A DNA stretch of 64,000 bases. Source: an uncultured Clostridia bacterium (lineage in GTDB: Bacteria > Bacillota > Clostridia > TANB77 > UBA1234). Under the pieces are notes generated by a model that ran no database searches, was not told where the DNA came from, and saw only the letters and a program-made list of their open reading frames with translations. A program made the position numbers and the translations under genes. This document shows positions 1-6,475 of the stretch, one piece after another. The DNA is taken from NCBI GenBank assembly GCA_934149305.1, contig CAKPEF010000006.1:1-64000 (forward strand). The letters run 5' to 3'. Every line of letters starts with the position of its first letter. Positions within the stretch are counted from its first letter, which is position 1.

Positions 1-60
1 TCCAAATATTTTCTTGAAGATATAATCATTTTGTGGGGTTTTATATGCTATGTTTGTCAT
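1..60 (-). CDS. Rpn-family PD-(D/E)XK nuclease/transposase-like protein, 5' end only
   Basis: Only the first 20 codons lie in the window; the rest continues beyond base 1. The start ATG sits at 58-60 with AAAGGAA upstream and an in-frame TGA just before it, which fixes the start. The N-terminus contains the string PQNDYIFKKIFG. This resembles the (S/T)PxNDxxFKxIFG opening of the Rpn (recombination-promoting nuclease) / PDDEXK-transposase family. No catalytic residues are visible in the fragment, so the call rests on this short motif alone. Confidence 0.6.
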   Translation of the reverse strand, partial: MTNIAYKTPQNDYIFKKIFG

Positions 61-63
61 ATT

Positions 64-169
64 TCATTTTTCCTTTCTTTTTTGAGGGATTTCTGGCGGT
101 TTGCCATTAGAATCTTTTAGATTATTTTGAAAATAATTCAATTATATTTTTATCGTTTTAATTGCTCAT
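64..169 (-). pseudogene. broken short reading frame before the Rpn-like gene
   Basis: A good ribosome-binding site (AAGGTGAT) precedes an ATG at 167-169, but the fourth codon is TAA. A different frame further down reads LKDSNGKPPEIPQKRKEK and stops at 64-66, just before the Rpn start. The remnant looks like a small gene broken by a frameshift. No CGG triplet is present, so it differs from the recurrent CGG shift sites in this window. It could also be chance sequence. Confidence 0.3.
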
Positions 170-407
170 TTTAATCACCTTCTTTTAGCACTTGGCTATT
201 CTACTGCTTTAGCATTATAGATTTTTTAATTTTTCTTGTTTGGAAATTATCGTAATGATTTTTACGATATAAGAAAAAGATGGTTAAGTTTTGTACTCAA
301 CCACCTTTAATATATATTACTCTTTTTTTATTGTCAAACATCTTCGCTCGACATTTTTCGACTTTGGGGCTAAAGGTTATTTTGGGTACAACAATTATTT
401 TACGCAG
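170..407. other. intergenic stretch, nothing recognised
   Basis: AT-rich sequence between the broken reading frame and the repeat that carries the DGR template. No gene, RNA structure or promoter could be supported by eye. Confidence 0.4.
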
Positions 408-413
408 AAAAAT

Positions 414-442
414 AGCGTAGTTTTTTGATTCTACGCTTTTGT
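414..442. terminator. hairpin terminator after the DGR template
   Basis: AGCGTAG (414-420) and CTACGCT (431-437) form a 7-bp stem. T-rich runs follow on both strands, so it could end the avd/template transcript on the minus strand. A matching hairpin occurs in repeat copy B at 2556-2577. Confidence 0.6.
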
Positions 443-520
443 TATTTTTCTTAAATAGTTATAGTTTAAACTCCCTTTCATTTTGATTACTAACAAATTT
501 AAACATCTATTTACTATTTG

Positions 521-536
521 TACCTTTTGCAAGGTA
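521..536. other. 6-bp hairpin in the conserved DGR flank
   Basis: TACCTT and AAGGTA pair around a TTGC loop. The hairpin is identical in copy B. It sits about 75-90 bp beyond the GC-rich end of the template repeat, so it may be part of the structured template RNA. Confidence 0.35.
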
Positions 537-609
537 AAGGACTTTGGTCTGTTTCTATATTATCTCTTATGCAGTCGTTAACTACATAACCTCAGTTTAT
601 AGAAGCTAT

Positions 610-707
610 GGGGCGCACGCCATAGGTAGCATTTGTGTTGTTGTTGACGTTGCCGTTGTTGCCGTTGACATTCCACATGTTGCTGCCGTTGTTAGCCGTA
701 GCGAGCC
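610..707 (-). other. DGR template repeat (TR)
   Basis: 98 bp, read on the minus strand. It begins GGCTCGCTACGGCT and ends GGCGTGCGCCCC. Between these anchors is a run of mostly AAC/AAT codons (N-N-G-S-N-M-W-N-V-N-G-N-N-G-N-V-N-N-N-T-N). The variable repeat of the target gene at 3567-3661 matches it except at 11 template adenines and one missing AAC codon. Adenine-only substitution is the signature of DGR mutagenic retrohoming, and it makes this copy the donor. It lies directly after avd. Confidence 0.93.
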
Positions 708-715
708 TTTACAAC

Positions 716-1072
716 CTAGCCCTGTGCATTTGCTTTTCGCCATGCCAGTATGTATCTTAATATTTTTTCTAATGATTCCCCAAATCTTATATATCTTTTG
801 GAGTTTATTATTTGTTTTTCATAGCACATGTTTATTAAGAAGTCTATGAATTTTACTAAAGCTAATGCTTTTTCTTGCAACATTTTTTGTCTTTCATGGT
901 CGCCTGTTATGTTCGCCTCATAGATTATTTTTAATAGTTCTAATGATGCGTTTTTTATGTTTTGCTTTAGCTCTATTTCTTTTTTAGGAAAATTCAATAG
1001 ATATGAGTCCTCATCTCTTATAAGTTTTTGTATCAATATTATTATTTGGAATTTTTCTTCTTTAACAATCAT
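716..1072 (-). CDS. avd: DGR accessory variability determinant, four-helix bundle
   Basis: 118 aa. The whole protein is predicted helical with heptad-like charged/hydrophobic spacing. The C-terminal part, with strings such as LQEKALALVKFIDFLINMCY and RFGESLEKILRYILAWRK, resembles the Avd/four-helix-bundle family. Avd of Bordetella phage BPP-1 is a small pentameric basic protein that binds the reverse transcriptase and template RNA and is needed for mutagenic cDNA synthesis. The start overlaps the end of the MutS-like gene by about 11 bp. The stop codon TAG lies inside the repeat carrying the TR. Placement between RT genes and TR supports the call more strongly than sequence alone. Confidence 0.82.
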   Translation of the reverse strand: MIVKEEKFQIIILIQKLIRDEDSYLLNFPKKEIELKQNIKNASLELLKIIYEANITGDHERQKMLQEKALALVKFIDFLINMCYEKQIINSKRYIRFGESLEKILRYILAWRKANAQG

Positions 1073-1505
1073 ACAATATCTCTTCTATCTTTTTTATTTT
1101 TTCTTTTATATCTTCTTTGTTTATGTTATCGATTAAATAGCTGTAGATTGCGTTTATTTTGTTTTGTTTTAATATGTACTTATAGGCTTTTTCGTAGCTT
1201 TCTTCATATGTGTTATCTGATTTGAAATTATATTCAGATTCTACTTCATAATTTTCGCTTCTACTTATTTGCATATAGTTTATTTTTTTATCTTCTAACA
1301 TTTTTAGCACTTTGTTTGATGCACTTGTTGGGAATCCGCATGTATTATAACTATTTTCTATACTTTTGATTTGATAGTTAAAAAGATATGAAAGTATATA
1401 TGCGTCCTTTCCATATGCATGATAGAACGAACCAATCCTTACCATTATAAGTGTGTTTGGGTTTATGTCTTTTATTACTTTTATTGTTTTTTCAATTTTC
1501 ATCAC
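1062..1505 (-). CDS. MutS domain I-like DGR accessory protein (MSL type)
   Basis: 147 aa. Residues 15-80 follow the MutS mismatch-recognition domain I pattern: NPNTLIMVRIGSFYHAYGKD, then about 30 residues on NTCGFPTSASNKVLKMLEDK (MutS: ..ILFFRMGDFYE.F..DA.. / CGVPYHA). The ATPase and clamp domains are absent. MutS-like (MSL) proteins have been reported as an accessory class in DGR surveys; their role is not settled. The start is GTG at 1503-1505 or ATG at 1500-1502, with GGGAG upstream inside the end of the RT gene. The RT stop codon (after the +1 shift) overlaps this start, indicating translational coupling. Confidence 0.78.
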   Translation of the reverse strand: MMKIEKTIKVIKDINPNTLIMVRIGSFYHAYGKDAYILSYLFNYQIKSIENSYNTCGFPTSASNKVLKMLEDKKINYMQISRSENYEVESEYNFKSDNTYEESYEKAYKYILKQNKINAIYSYLIDNINKEDIKEKIKKIEEILYDC

Positions 1506-2480
1506 TATACTCCCTTTAATTTGTTTTTTACACCTATTTTTTTATTCATAAGCTGTTCATAATTTCTTATTACGCCTATTAATCCATTTAATTTGTATTT
1601 TCCGTATATTGTATAGGTACATTTTCTTTTTTATTTTTCGTTTCACACTTCTATATCTATTATATCGTCCATATTTATTTCTGCCTAAAAAGACGATATT
1701 TCCATTGCTGTTGTATATTCTTGTTTTAGCATTTAATTTTAACTTTTCTTTTTCGAGGAATATTTTTATTTTTTCCAAACATTCTTTTAGATATTCTTTT
1801 GAACTGTGAAACAAGACAAAATCATCTTGATATCTGACATAGTATTTTATTTTTAATTCTTCTTTTATGTAGTGATCCATATCATTTAAGTAAAAGACTG
1901 CAAGGACTTGCGATGACATATTACCGATTCCAAGGCCTTTTTCGTTGCTATCTATTATTTTAAAAACGATGTCTAATGCCTCTTTATCTTTTATTTTCTT
2001 TTTTACTTTTTGTTTTAATATGTCGTGATCTACACTAGAAAAAAATTTATGAACATCGCATTTTAATATATAATACTTTCCATATTTGCTCTGACATATC
2101 CTTCTATATTTTTGATAGTATTCTAATCCTGCTTTTGTTCCCTTGCCGTTTCTGCTCGCCACATTTGTTTCTATAAGGCAAGGCTGCAATGCGGGATACA
2201 AGATGAACCTACTAACCAAGTGATTTACTAGTTTATCTGGCATTTGCTGACTAACTATCAAACGCTTTTTGGGTTCGGTAATTTCAAATGTTATGTATGG
2301 TCCAACTTCATACTCTCTTCTCTGAAGCGCATTATATATTCTTATTATATTGATACATTTAAACTCTTTAAATCTATTAACTTTTCTTTTGTTTTTTGTA
2401 TTTCTGCATATTTCATCATAGGCCTGCATTATATTTTCTATTTTATATATTTCAGGATATAAATTCTTTTTTCTTTTCAT
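1505..2480 (-). CDS. DGR reverse transcriptase, joined by a +1 shift at CGG (1602-1604)
   Basis: 324 aa when the shift is included. RT motifs are visible: RFILYPALQP region, KCDVHKFFSSVDH (motif A), GIGNMSSQVLAVFYLND (motif 4, IGNxxSQ type of DGR/retron RTs) and YYVRYQDDFVLF (YxDD active site near residue 214). It copies the TR RNA into adenine-mutagenised cDNA. In the zero frame, codon 293 is CGG and the protein ends KIQIKWINRRNKKL at 1557. Skipping the C (1604) gives GKYKLNGLIGVIRNYEQL... and a TAG whose last base is the first base of the MSL start codon GTG. This supports the shifted end. No obvious ribosome-binding site precedes the ATG. Confidence 0.88.
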
Positions 2481-2555
2481 AATAATTTTATATTAAGTAT
2501 TTAACTTTAAAAATTCAATAGTTTAAAAAAAATTTTTTGGCAACTATAGAAAAAT

Positions 2556-2577
2556 AGCGTAGCCTTTTTACTACGCT
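2556..2577. terminator. hairpin terminator between copy B and the RT gene
   Basis: AGCGTAG (2556-2562) and CTACGCT (2571-2577) form a stem, followed on the minus strand by ATTTTTC. It would separate transcription of the target/FxLYD/copy B unit from the RT unit. Confidence 0.55.
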
Positions 2578-2747
2578 TATGCTTTTTCCTAAATAGTTCT
2601 AACTTAAACTCCCTTTCATTTTGATTACTAACAAATTTAAACATCTATTTACCATTTATACCTTTTGCAAGGTAAAGGACTTTGGTCTGTTTCTATATTA
2701 TCTCTTATGCAGTCGTTAACTACATAACCTCAGTTTATAGAAGCTAT

Positions 2748-2845
2748 GGGGCGCACGCCATAGGTAGCACTGCGCCAGTAGTAGACGCTGCCGTCATTGC
2801 CGTGGACACTCCACACATCGCTGCCGCCGTTAGCCGTAGCGAGCC
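2748..2845 (-). other. VR-like, adenine-mutagenised copy of the template in non-coding DNA
   Basis: It has the same anchors and length as the TR (98 bp), but the AAC run is replaced by codons reading A-N-G-G-S-D-V-W-S-V-H-G-N-D-G-S-V-Y-Y-W-R-S. Most changes fall on TR adenines, as in a genuine VR. No complete gene reads through it: the FxLYD gene stops just upstream at 2869. Read in the VR frame it ends in TGA soon after. It is either a retrohoming product in a duplicated TR or the tail of a lost target gene. Confidence 0.7.
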
Positions 2846-2868
2846 TTTTCAACCCAGCCCTGTGTTTT

Positions 2869-3357
2869 CTAGTTTTCTTCTATTTCTATTTTTGTTATTT
2901 CTGCTATGTTTTGTCTTCTTACAAGTGTTATTAGTTGTTTTTGCTCTCCTGGTTTTAGGCTATCTATTTGTGCTCCCACTGTGTCTTGTAAGTTGCCGTC
3001 TTTGTCGTATAATTTTAATTTTACATTTTGCACTTCTAGTTCGTTTGATGTTTTGTTTTCTACTATCGCTGTTATTTCGCATTCTCTTTGACTTATCATT
3101 TCTAGTTTGAATGATGATATTTCAAGGCCTTTATATTTTTTTGTTTCTTCTATTGTGACTGGATCTTCGTATTTTTCTGTGTAGTCTTTTTCTATTTGCT
3201 CATATTCATAGTTTTCACCAGAAACATTTACATCACCTGATGGTTTATTTGGATTTTCTTTTATTTCATTTTTTCCATTTATTCCAGCTATGATAAGTGC
3301 TACACCTAAGATTAGCAAAATCACACAATTTATTAGTAATATTTTTTTGTTTTTCAT
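2869..3357 (-). CDS. membrane-anchored FxLYD-domain protein
   Basis: 162 aa. An N-terminal hydrophobic segment (residues ~5-27, LLINCVILLILGVALIIAG) acts as a membrane anchor. A charged linker follows (30-75), then an Ig-like FxLYD-type domain with the VKLKLYDKDGNLQDTV motif and the SLKPGEQ turn typical of this extracytoplasmic family. Its role here is unknown. It lies between the DGR target and the mutated template copy, so it may be co-transcribed with the target. The ATG lacks a strong ribosome-binding site. A tie to the DGR is inferred from position only. Confidence 0.65.
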   Translation of the reverse strand: MKNKKILLINCVILLILGVALIIAGINGKNEIKENPNKPSGDVNVSGENYEYEQIEKDYTEKYEDPVTIEETKKYKGLEISSFKLEMISQRECEITAIVENKTSNELEVQNVKLKLYDKDGNLQDTVGAQIDSLKPGEQKQLITLVRRQNIAEITKIEIEEN

Positions 3358-3446
3358 TTTTTAAGTTGCATGATATTTTTTAGATATCTTGCACTCCCTA
3401 TTTTATATTTAGGTTTTTGAAGTTGCCTATAAACTTTTTGGGGCCA

Positions 3447-3475
3447 GAGCAAGCCGACCTGAGTCCGGCTCGCTC
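3447..3475 (-). other. GC-rich hairpin just downstream of the DGR target
   Basis: GAGCAAGCCGAC and GTCCGGCTCGCTC pair (one mismatch, one bulge) around a 4-nt loop at 3459-3462. GGGG/CCC flanks can extend the stem. No U-run follows on the minus strand, so a terminator role is unlikely. In Bordetella phage BPP-1 a DNA hairpin/cruciform just 3' of the VR is needed for target recognition. This one lies ~90 bp past the VR, about 20 bp after the target's stop codon, and may have the same role. Confidence 0.5.
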
Positions 3476-3494
3476 GCGTTCCCAGTTTACTTTG

Positions 3495-4742
3495 TTATAT
3501 ATCCAATTGCCATACTCCACTTATGTTTCTTCCCCTTGTTTTGACACTCGATTTTAGAGAAACTAGGGGGCGCACGCCATAGGTAGCATTTGTGCTGATG
3601 TTGACGTAGCCGTAGCCGTGGACAAACCACATGCCGCTGCCGTTGCGAGCCGTAGCGAGCCAGTAGAATGTGTCGTTAAACACCAAGCTACCATATCGTT
3701 TGATTCCGAAGCCGCTTGTAGTCGTCTCGCCAATTACTTTATCTAAATCGTCCTTGGTCATTGATCTAACGCTATCTGTGTATGGTCCTGCTGCTCCTCC
3801 AAATGCCGACTCTAATGATAAGTAGTATGTGTAAATTCCACCTTGCTTATTGCCTGCATAAGTAGTTGTTAAAAAATTATCTGTTAACGCTGTTACTGTG
3901 TTTGCTGAATTGTTTCCGTGATAATATGTTAATGGTGTGCCTGCACTAACTAGCTTTACAACATCGCCAGAAACATCGATAACTCTCCAGCCTGTGTATG
4001 TTGATTTGTAATTTGCTTGGTTGTTGTTTGTATACACATTATCGTAATATACTGGATAATCTACATAGTCACCTATTTGCACTTGAGACGCTAAACTTGG
4101 TGCCTCATCTGCATATATAGCCCAAAGAGTTATATCACCTTTTATATATTTAGGCTCAATTACTCCATCTGAAAGCCATTGAACACTTCCATTTTGAGTT
4201 AAGCTCCAGCCTAAGAAATATTTGCCCTCAAGGGTTGGCTCCTCTATTGCAATATTGAAAAGCATACCATATTTTGCTTTTTTAGGTGCTGGCATGTTCT
4301 CACCCTCGCCTGCATAAGTTACAGTAAAAGTACTTGAAGCATCAACAACTATGCTTGGCGAAATATTTTCTGCCTCATCTTTTAAATATAAATATATCTT
4401 GTTGCTTCCTTGTAAATTAGTAAGTGTCCATGTTTTAGTTGAAGTGAACGCCTCCCAATTTGCATCGTTTAATGCCTGCTCGCCTGTAACAGGAGAACTA
4501 GACACAATCATCTTTATATTCTCCTTTGCAGTTGTATCATCTTCAACATCAATGTTTAATGTAACACTTGTTGAACTAGTATAATACACTCCATCTCTTA
4601 AAGTAGCACCTTCAACCGTTATAATTCCTCTTGGTGGGGTTATATCACTCGCCGCATACGCCATATTTGGCATTGCACATGCAAGCGCAAAACTGCCAAG
4701 TATAGCACCTCCACCAAACAACAATTTGCTAAACTTATTCAT
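3495..4742 (-). CDS. secreted DGR target protein with C-terminal variable C-type-lectin-like fold
   Basis: 415 aa. A signal peptide ends near residue 30 (FALACAMPNMAYAA). Residues ~35-130 look like a bacterial Ig-like domain. About 140-220 resemble an InlB/Flg_new repeat (FLGWSLTQNGSVQW, then ITLWAIY). The C-terminal ~190 residues end in FYWLATARNGSGMWF and ATYGVRPLVSL, the frame of DGR-diversified C-type-lectin/FGE-like domains. Diversified positions, by comparison with the TR, are R366, G370, F373, H375, Y377, Y379, I382 and S383. The start ATG follows GGGAGGAG. No sortase or lipobox motif was seen, so it is probably secreted or held by another partner. The ligand is unknown. Confidence 0.88.
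   Translation of the reverse strand: MNKFSKLLFGGGAILGSFALACAMPNMAYAASDITPPRGIITVEGATLRDGVYYTSSTSVTLNIDVEDDTTAKENIKMIVSSSPVTGEQALNDANWEAFTSTKTWTLTNLQGSNKIYLYLKDEAENISPSIVVDASSTFTVTYAGEGENMPAPKKAKYGMLFNIAIEEPTLEGKYFLGWSLTQNGSVQWLSDGVIEPKYIKGDITLWAIYADEAPSLASQVQIGDYVDYPVYYDNVYTNNNQANYKSTYTGWRVIDVSGDVVKLVSAGTPLTYYHGNNSANTVTALTDNFLTTTYAGNKQGGIYTYYLSLESAFGGAAGPYTDSVRSMTKDDLDKVIGETTTSGFGIKRYGSLVFNDTFYWLATARNGSGMWFVHGYGYVNISTNATYGVRPLVSLKSSVKTRGRNISGVWQLDI
3567..3661 (-). other. DGR variable repeat (VR) of the target gene
   Basis: 95 bp, anchored by the same GGCTCGCTACGGCT and GGCGTGCGCCCC ends as the TR. All 11 substitutions relative to the TR (610-707) are at template adenines (to C, G or T). One AAC codon is missing. 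The GC-rich 3' end next to the CCC run is the likely initiation-of-mutagenic-homing region. Confidence 0.93.
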
Positions 4743-5093
4743 ACTCTACTCCTCCCGTTTTGAAGAATACTGTAAATCGCATCTTCAATAATTTCTTATG
4801 TATCTTAGCTTTATTATATTTATTTATTTTTATTCTGTCTAGATGGTCTTGTCATTGCGATTATTAGCAAGGGGAGATATTTTTATAAACAAATTTACGG
4901 AAGTACGCATTTTAATTTTTTTAATACAAAATAAATTAAAATGTTAATTTTATATTAAAAAAATATTACAAGCAACGTAACATGCTTGTAATATTTTCGT
5001 AATATTGAGGTTTGGCTATTAACCTCAACACTGGCTATTTTTTTATTCATTTTAGGTCCCTCTTAATCTTTTAATATCTTCTTTCTAGATATA
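4743..5093. other. intergenic region between the DGR target and the coiled-coil gene
   Basis: AT-rich spacer holding the target gene's upstream region and one strong terminator (4960-4997). Nothing else could be recognised; a promoter for the target presumably lies here, but no convincing boxes were picked. Confidence 0.4.
4960..4997 (-). terminator. intrinsic terminator of the coiled-coil gene
   Basis: A perfect 15-bp inverted repeat (AAAATATTACAAGCA / TGCTTGTAATATTTT) with an 8-nt loop, followed by T residues on the minus strand. It lies about 100 bp after the stop at 5094. Confidence 0.8.
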
Positions 5094-5414
5094 CTAATCT
5101 TTTTTCAAATGGTGCGAAATTAAATCGCCTACTTCAGAACATATCTTGTTTTCCATATCTTTGATATCTTCTTTTAGTTCCGCTTTAGTATCTGCTAGCT
5201 CTTTTCTTACATCTGCTATCTCTGCTTTTAATTCTGCTTTAGTATCTGCTAGTTCTTTTCTTACATCTGCTATTTCTGCTTTTAATTCTGCAATTTCCGC
5301 CTTTAATTCTTCTTTGTTTGAATATATAAGCTTCATCATGTCGTTCATTTGATTCTGCATATTTATAATAACCATGTAAATATCTTGCAATGACGCATTT
5401 TCTACTGCTACCAT
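5094..5414 (-). CDS. small coiled-coil protein with an internal 18-residue repeat
   Basis: 106 aa, no signal peptide or membrane segment. Residues ~35-95 are a long heptad coiled coil. The unit LKAEIADVRKELADTKAE occurs twice in tandem (54-bp DNA repeat), with degenerate flanking units. The C-terminus reads GDLISHHLKKD. Function is not recognised; the size and repeat suggest a structural or scaffolding role. ATG follows a strong GAGGAGGTG. Copy number of the 54-bp unit could vary by slippage. Confidence 0.65.
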   Translation of the reverse strand: MVAVENASLQDIYMVIINMQNQMNDMMKLIYSNKEELKAEIAELKAEIADVRKELADTKAELKAEIADVRKELADTKAELKEDIKDMENKICSEVGDLISHHLKKD

Positions 5415-5665
5415 ACTAACACCTCCTCTCTAGCTTCTTAAAAAGCATATATGCATTATATATAATTTATAGTAAATACGCAATACTTTTTGTTACTTTT
5501 TTATAACCATTGTAAAGAAGGTTCTATAATTTCAATTGGCTTATTAAGTGTACCCAAAAGTGGCCATTTTAAGCTGTTTTTTAGGTGCAATTTGGAAAGT
5601 ACAAAAAAAGCTGGTGCAGAGCAATTTTCAGGTTACTCCACCCCAACTATTGACAAAGAACAAAA
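5415..5665. other. intergenic stretch, unexplained
   Basis: It includes the coiled-coil gene's upstream region and ~200 bp with no supported gene. The sequence around 5550-5650 is less AT-biased and might be a decayed mobile-element end, but no family could be named. Confidence 0.3.
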
Positions 5666-5845
5666 AAAAATAGTAGCATAAGCTACTTGATTTGTCGCTT
5701 TTTTGTCTCGCGGAATTCGACCCGCGTCGCTACGAAATAGTCCACCGGACTATTTCTTGCAGATCCCCCTCGCCATGCTTCGGGCCATCTGCGCTCCTTT
5801 TCGATTCCTCGCTGCGCTTTTGCACAGCTTTTACGAGTAGGCAAA
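5666..5845. repeat. structured repeat next to tRNA-Phe with a T-arm-like piece
   Basis: It starts with a partial copy of the TAGTAGCATAAGCTACT hairpin seen again at 5846-5873. Then comes CTCGCGGAATTCGACCCGCG, close to the T-arm/3' end of the neighbouring tRNA-Phe. A perfect 10-bp hairpin (GAAATAGTCC / GGACTATTTC, 5734-5756) and a GCAGAT / ATCTGC pair enclosing a GC-rich loop follow. The arrangement looks like a tRNA-derived or tRNA-associated repeat, not a gene. Confidence 0.5.
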
Positions 5846-5873
5846 AAAATAGTAGCATAAGCTACTATTTTTG
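5846..5873 (-). terminator. terminator of tRNA-Phe
   Basis: A perfect 12-bp stem (AAAAATAGTAGC / GCTACTATTTTT) with loop ATAA. The U-rich tail lies on the minus strand directly after the tRNA CCA end. Confidence 0.75.
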
Positions 5874-5947
5874 GTGCCTACTCGCGGAATCGAACCACGG
5901 ACACAGGGATTTTCAGTCCCTTGCTCTACCAACTGAGCTAAGTAGGC
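5873..5947 (-). tRNA. tRNA-Phe (anticodon GAA)
   Basis: A full cloverleaf can be drawn: acceptor GCCTACT/AGTAGGC, D stem GCTC/GAGC, anticodon loop CTGAAAA with GAA, and T arm with TTCGATT. CCA is encoded. It lies in a minus-strand cluster with Asp and Val tRNAs. Confidence 0.96.
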
Positions 5948-5985
5948 ATATATTCAAATAAAAAAAATAACCATTAATAAAATAA

Positions 5986-6062
5986 TGGCGACCTGAAAGG
6001 GGCTCGAACCCTCGACCTCTAGCGTGACAGGCTAGCGCTCTAACCAACTGAGCTATCAGGCC
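5986..6062 (-). tRNA. tRNA-Asp (anticodon GTC)
   Basis: Acceptor GGCCTGA/TCAGGTC, anticodon loop CTGTCAC with GTC, T loop TTCGAGC, discriminator G and encoded CCA. 77 nt. Confidence 0.96.
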
Positions 6063-6104
6063 ATTGTATTTTATCACGCGTTTATGCATGATTTTTAAAG
6101 AAAG

Positions 6105-6180
6105 TGGTGGGCACTATAGGGCTCGAACCTATGACCCCCTGCTTGTAAGGCAGATGCTCTCCCAGCTGAGCTAAGCGCCC
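6105..6180 (-). tRNA. tRNA-Val (anticodon TAC)
   Basis: Acceptor GGGCGCT/AGTGCCC, anticodon loop CTTACAA with TAC, T loop TTCGAGC, and encoded CCA. 76 nt. Confidence 0.96.
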
Positions 6181-6433
6181 ACTTCTATATTGCCTTGCGA
6201 CTTCTTAAGTATACTTTATTGTGAATGTTTTGTCAATAAAAATTTTTATTTTTTTGTATATTTTTTAGAAATCTTGGAGAATGTTATTTCTTCCCTTTCG
6301 GCAAGCTTGATTGTACCATTTTTAATAGTGGTAGTCAAGTATATTTTTTATTTTTTATTTTTTATTTTTCGCAAAGATGAAAAAGATAAATTTTACTAAG
6401 ATGCCTATTTTTTAGCTTTTTAATAGGACCATT

Positions 6434-6468
6434 TCTGTGTGCAGCAGATTTTTTCTGCTACACACAGA
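6434..6468. terminator. hairpin after the cotJ operon
   Basis: TCTGTGTGCAGCAGA and TCTGCTACACACAGA pair over 15 bp with one mismatch, 8 bp after the cotJC stop. There is no long U-run on the minus strand, so it may act as a terminator or an mRNA-stabilising 3' hairpin. Confidence 0.5.
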
Positions 6469-6475
6469 CTTTGTT

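Larger units (their letters stand above)
408..726 (-). repeat. DGR flank repeat, copy A (carries the template repeat)
   Basis: This ~318-bp segment recurs in the same orientation at 2548-2864. The two copies flank the RT-MSL-avd gene block. About 110 bp (521-631) immediately downstream of the variable part, as read on the minus strand, look identical between copies. A few differences lie further out. Copy A retains the adenine-rich AAC codon run of the template repeat and overlaps the stop codon of avd. Confidence 0.85.
2548..2864 (-). repeat. DGR flank repeat, copy B (mutated template-like copy)
   Basis: Second copy of the ~318-bp repeat at 408-726, same orientation, lying between the FxLYD gene and the RT. 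Flanks are nearly identical to copy A. The central 98 bp (2748-2845) differ from the TR at about 19 positions, 15 of them at template adenines and four at cytosines. Confidence 0.85.

Noticed and set aside
544..849. Plus-strand reading frame over the DGR template copy (and its twin at 2682-3110)
   Set aside because: It runs antisense to avd and the TR, has no ribosome-binding site, and its similarity to the other copy only reflects the DNA repeat.
2748..2845. Copy B as an equally active second template
   Set aside because: It has lost most of the template adenines, and the target VR is explained by copy A alone, with all 11 changes at copy A adenines.
3440..3483. Intrinsic terminator for the DGR target
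   Set aside because: The stem is strong but is followed by CCCCAAAAAG on the minus strand, with no U-run.
5490..5681. Plus-strand frame with AGAEQFSGYSTPTI as an insertion-sequence fragment
   Set aside because: No transposase motif, inverted ends or target duplication could be seen; left as unexplained intergenic DNA.
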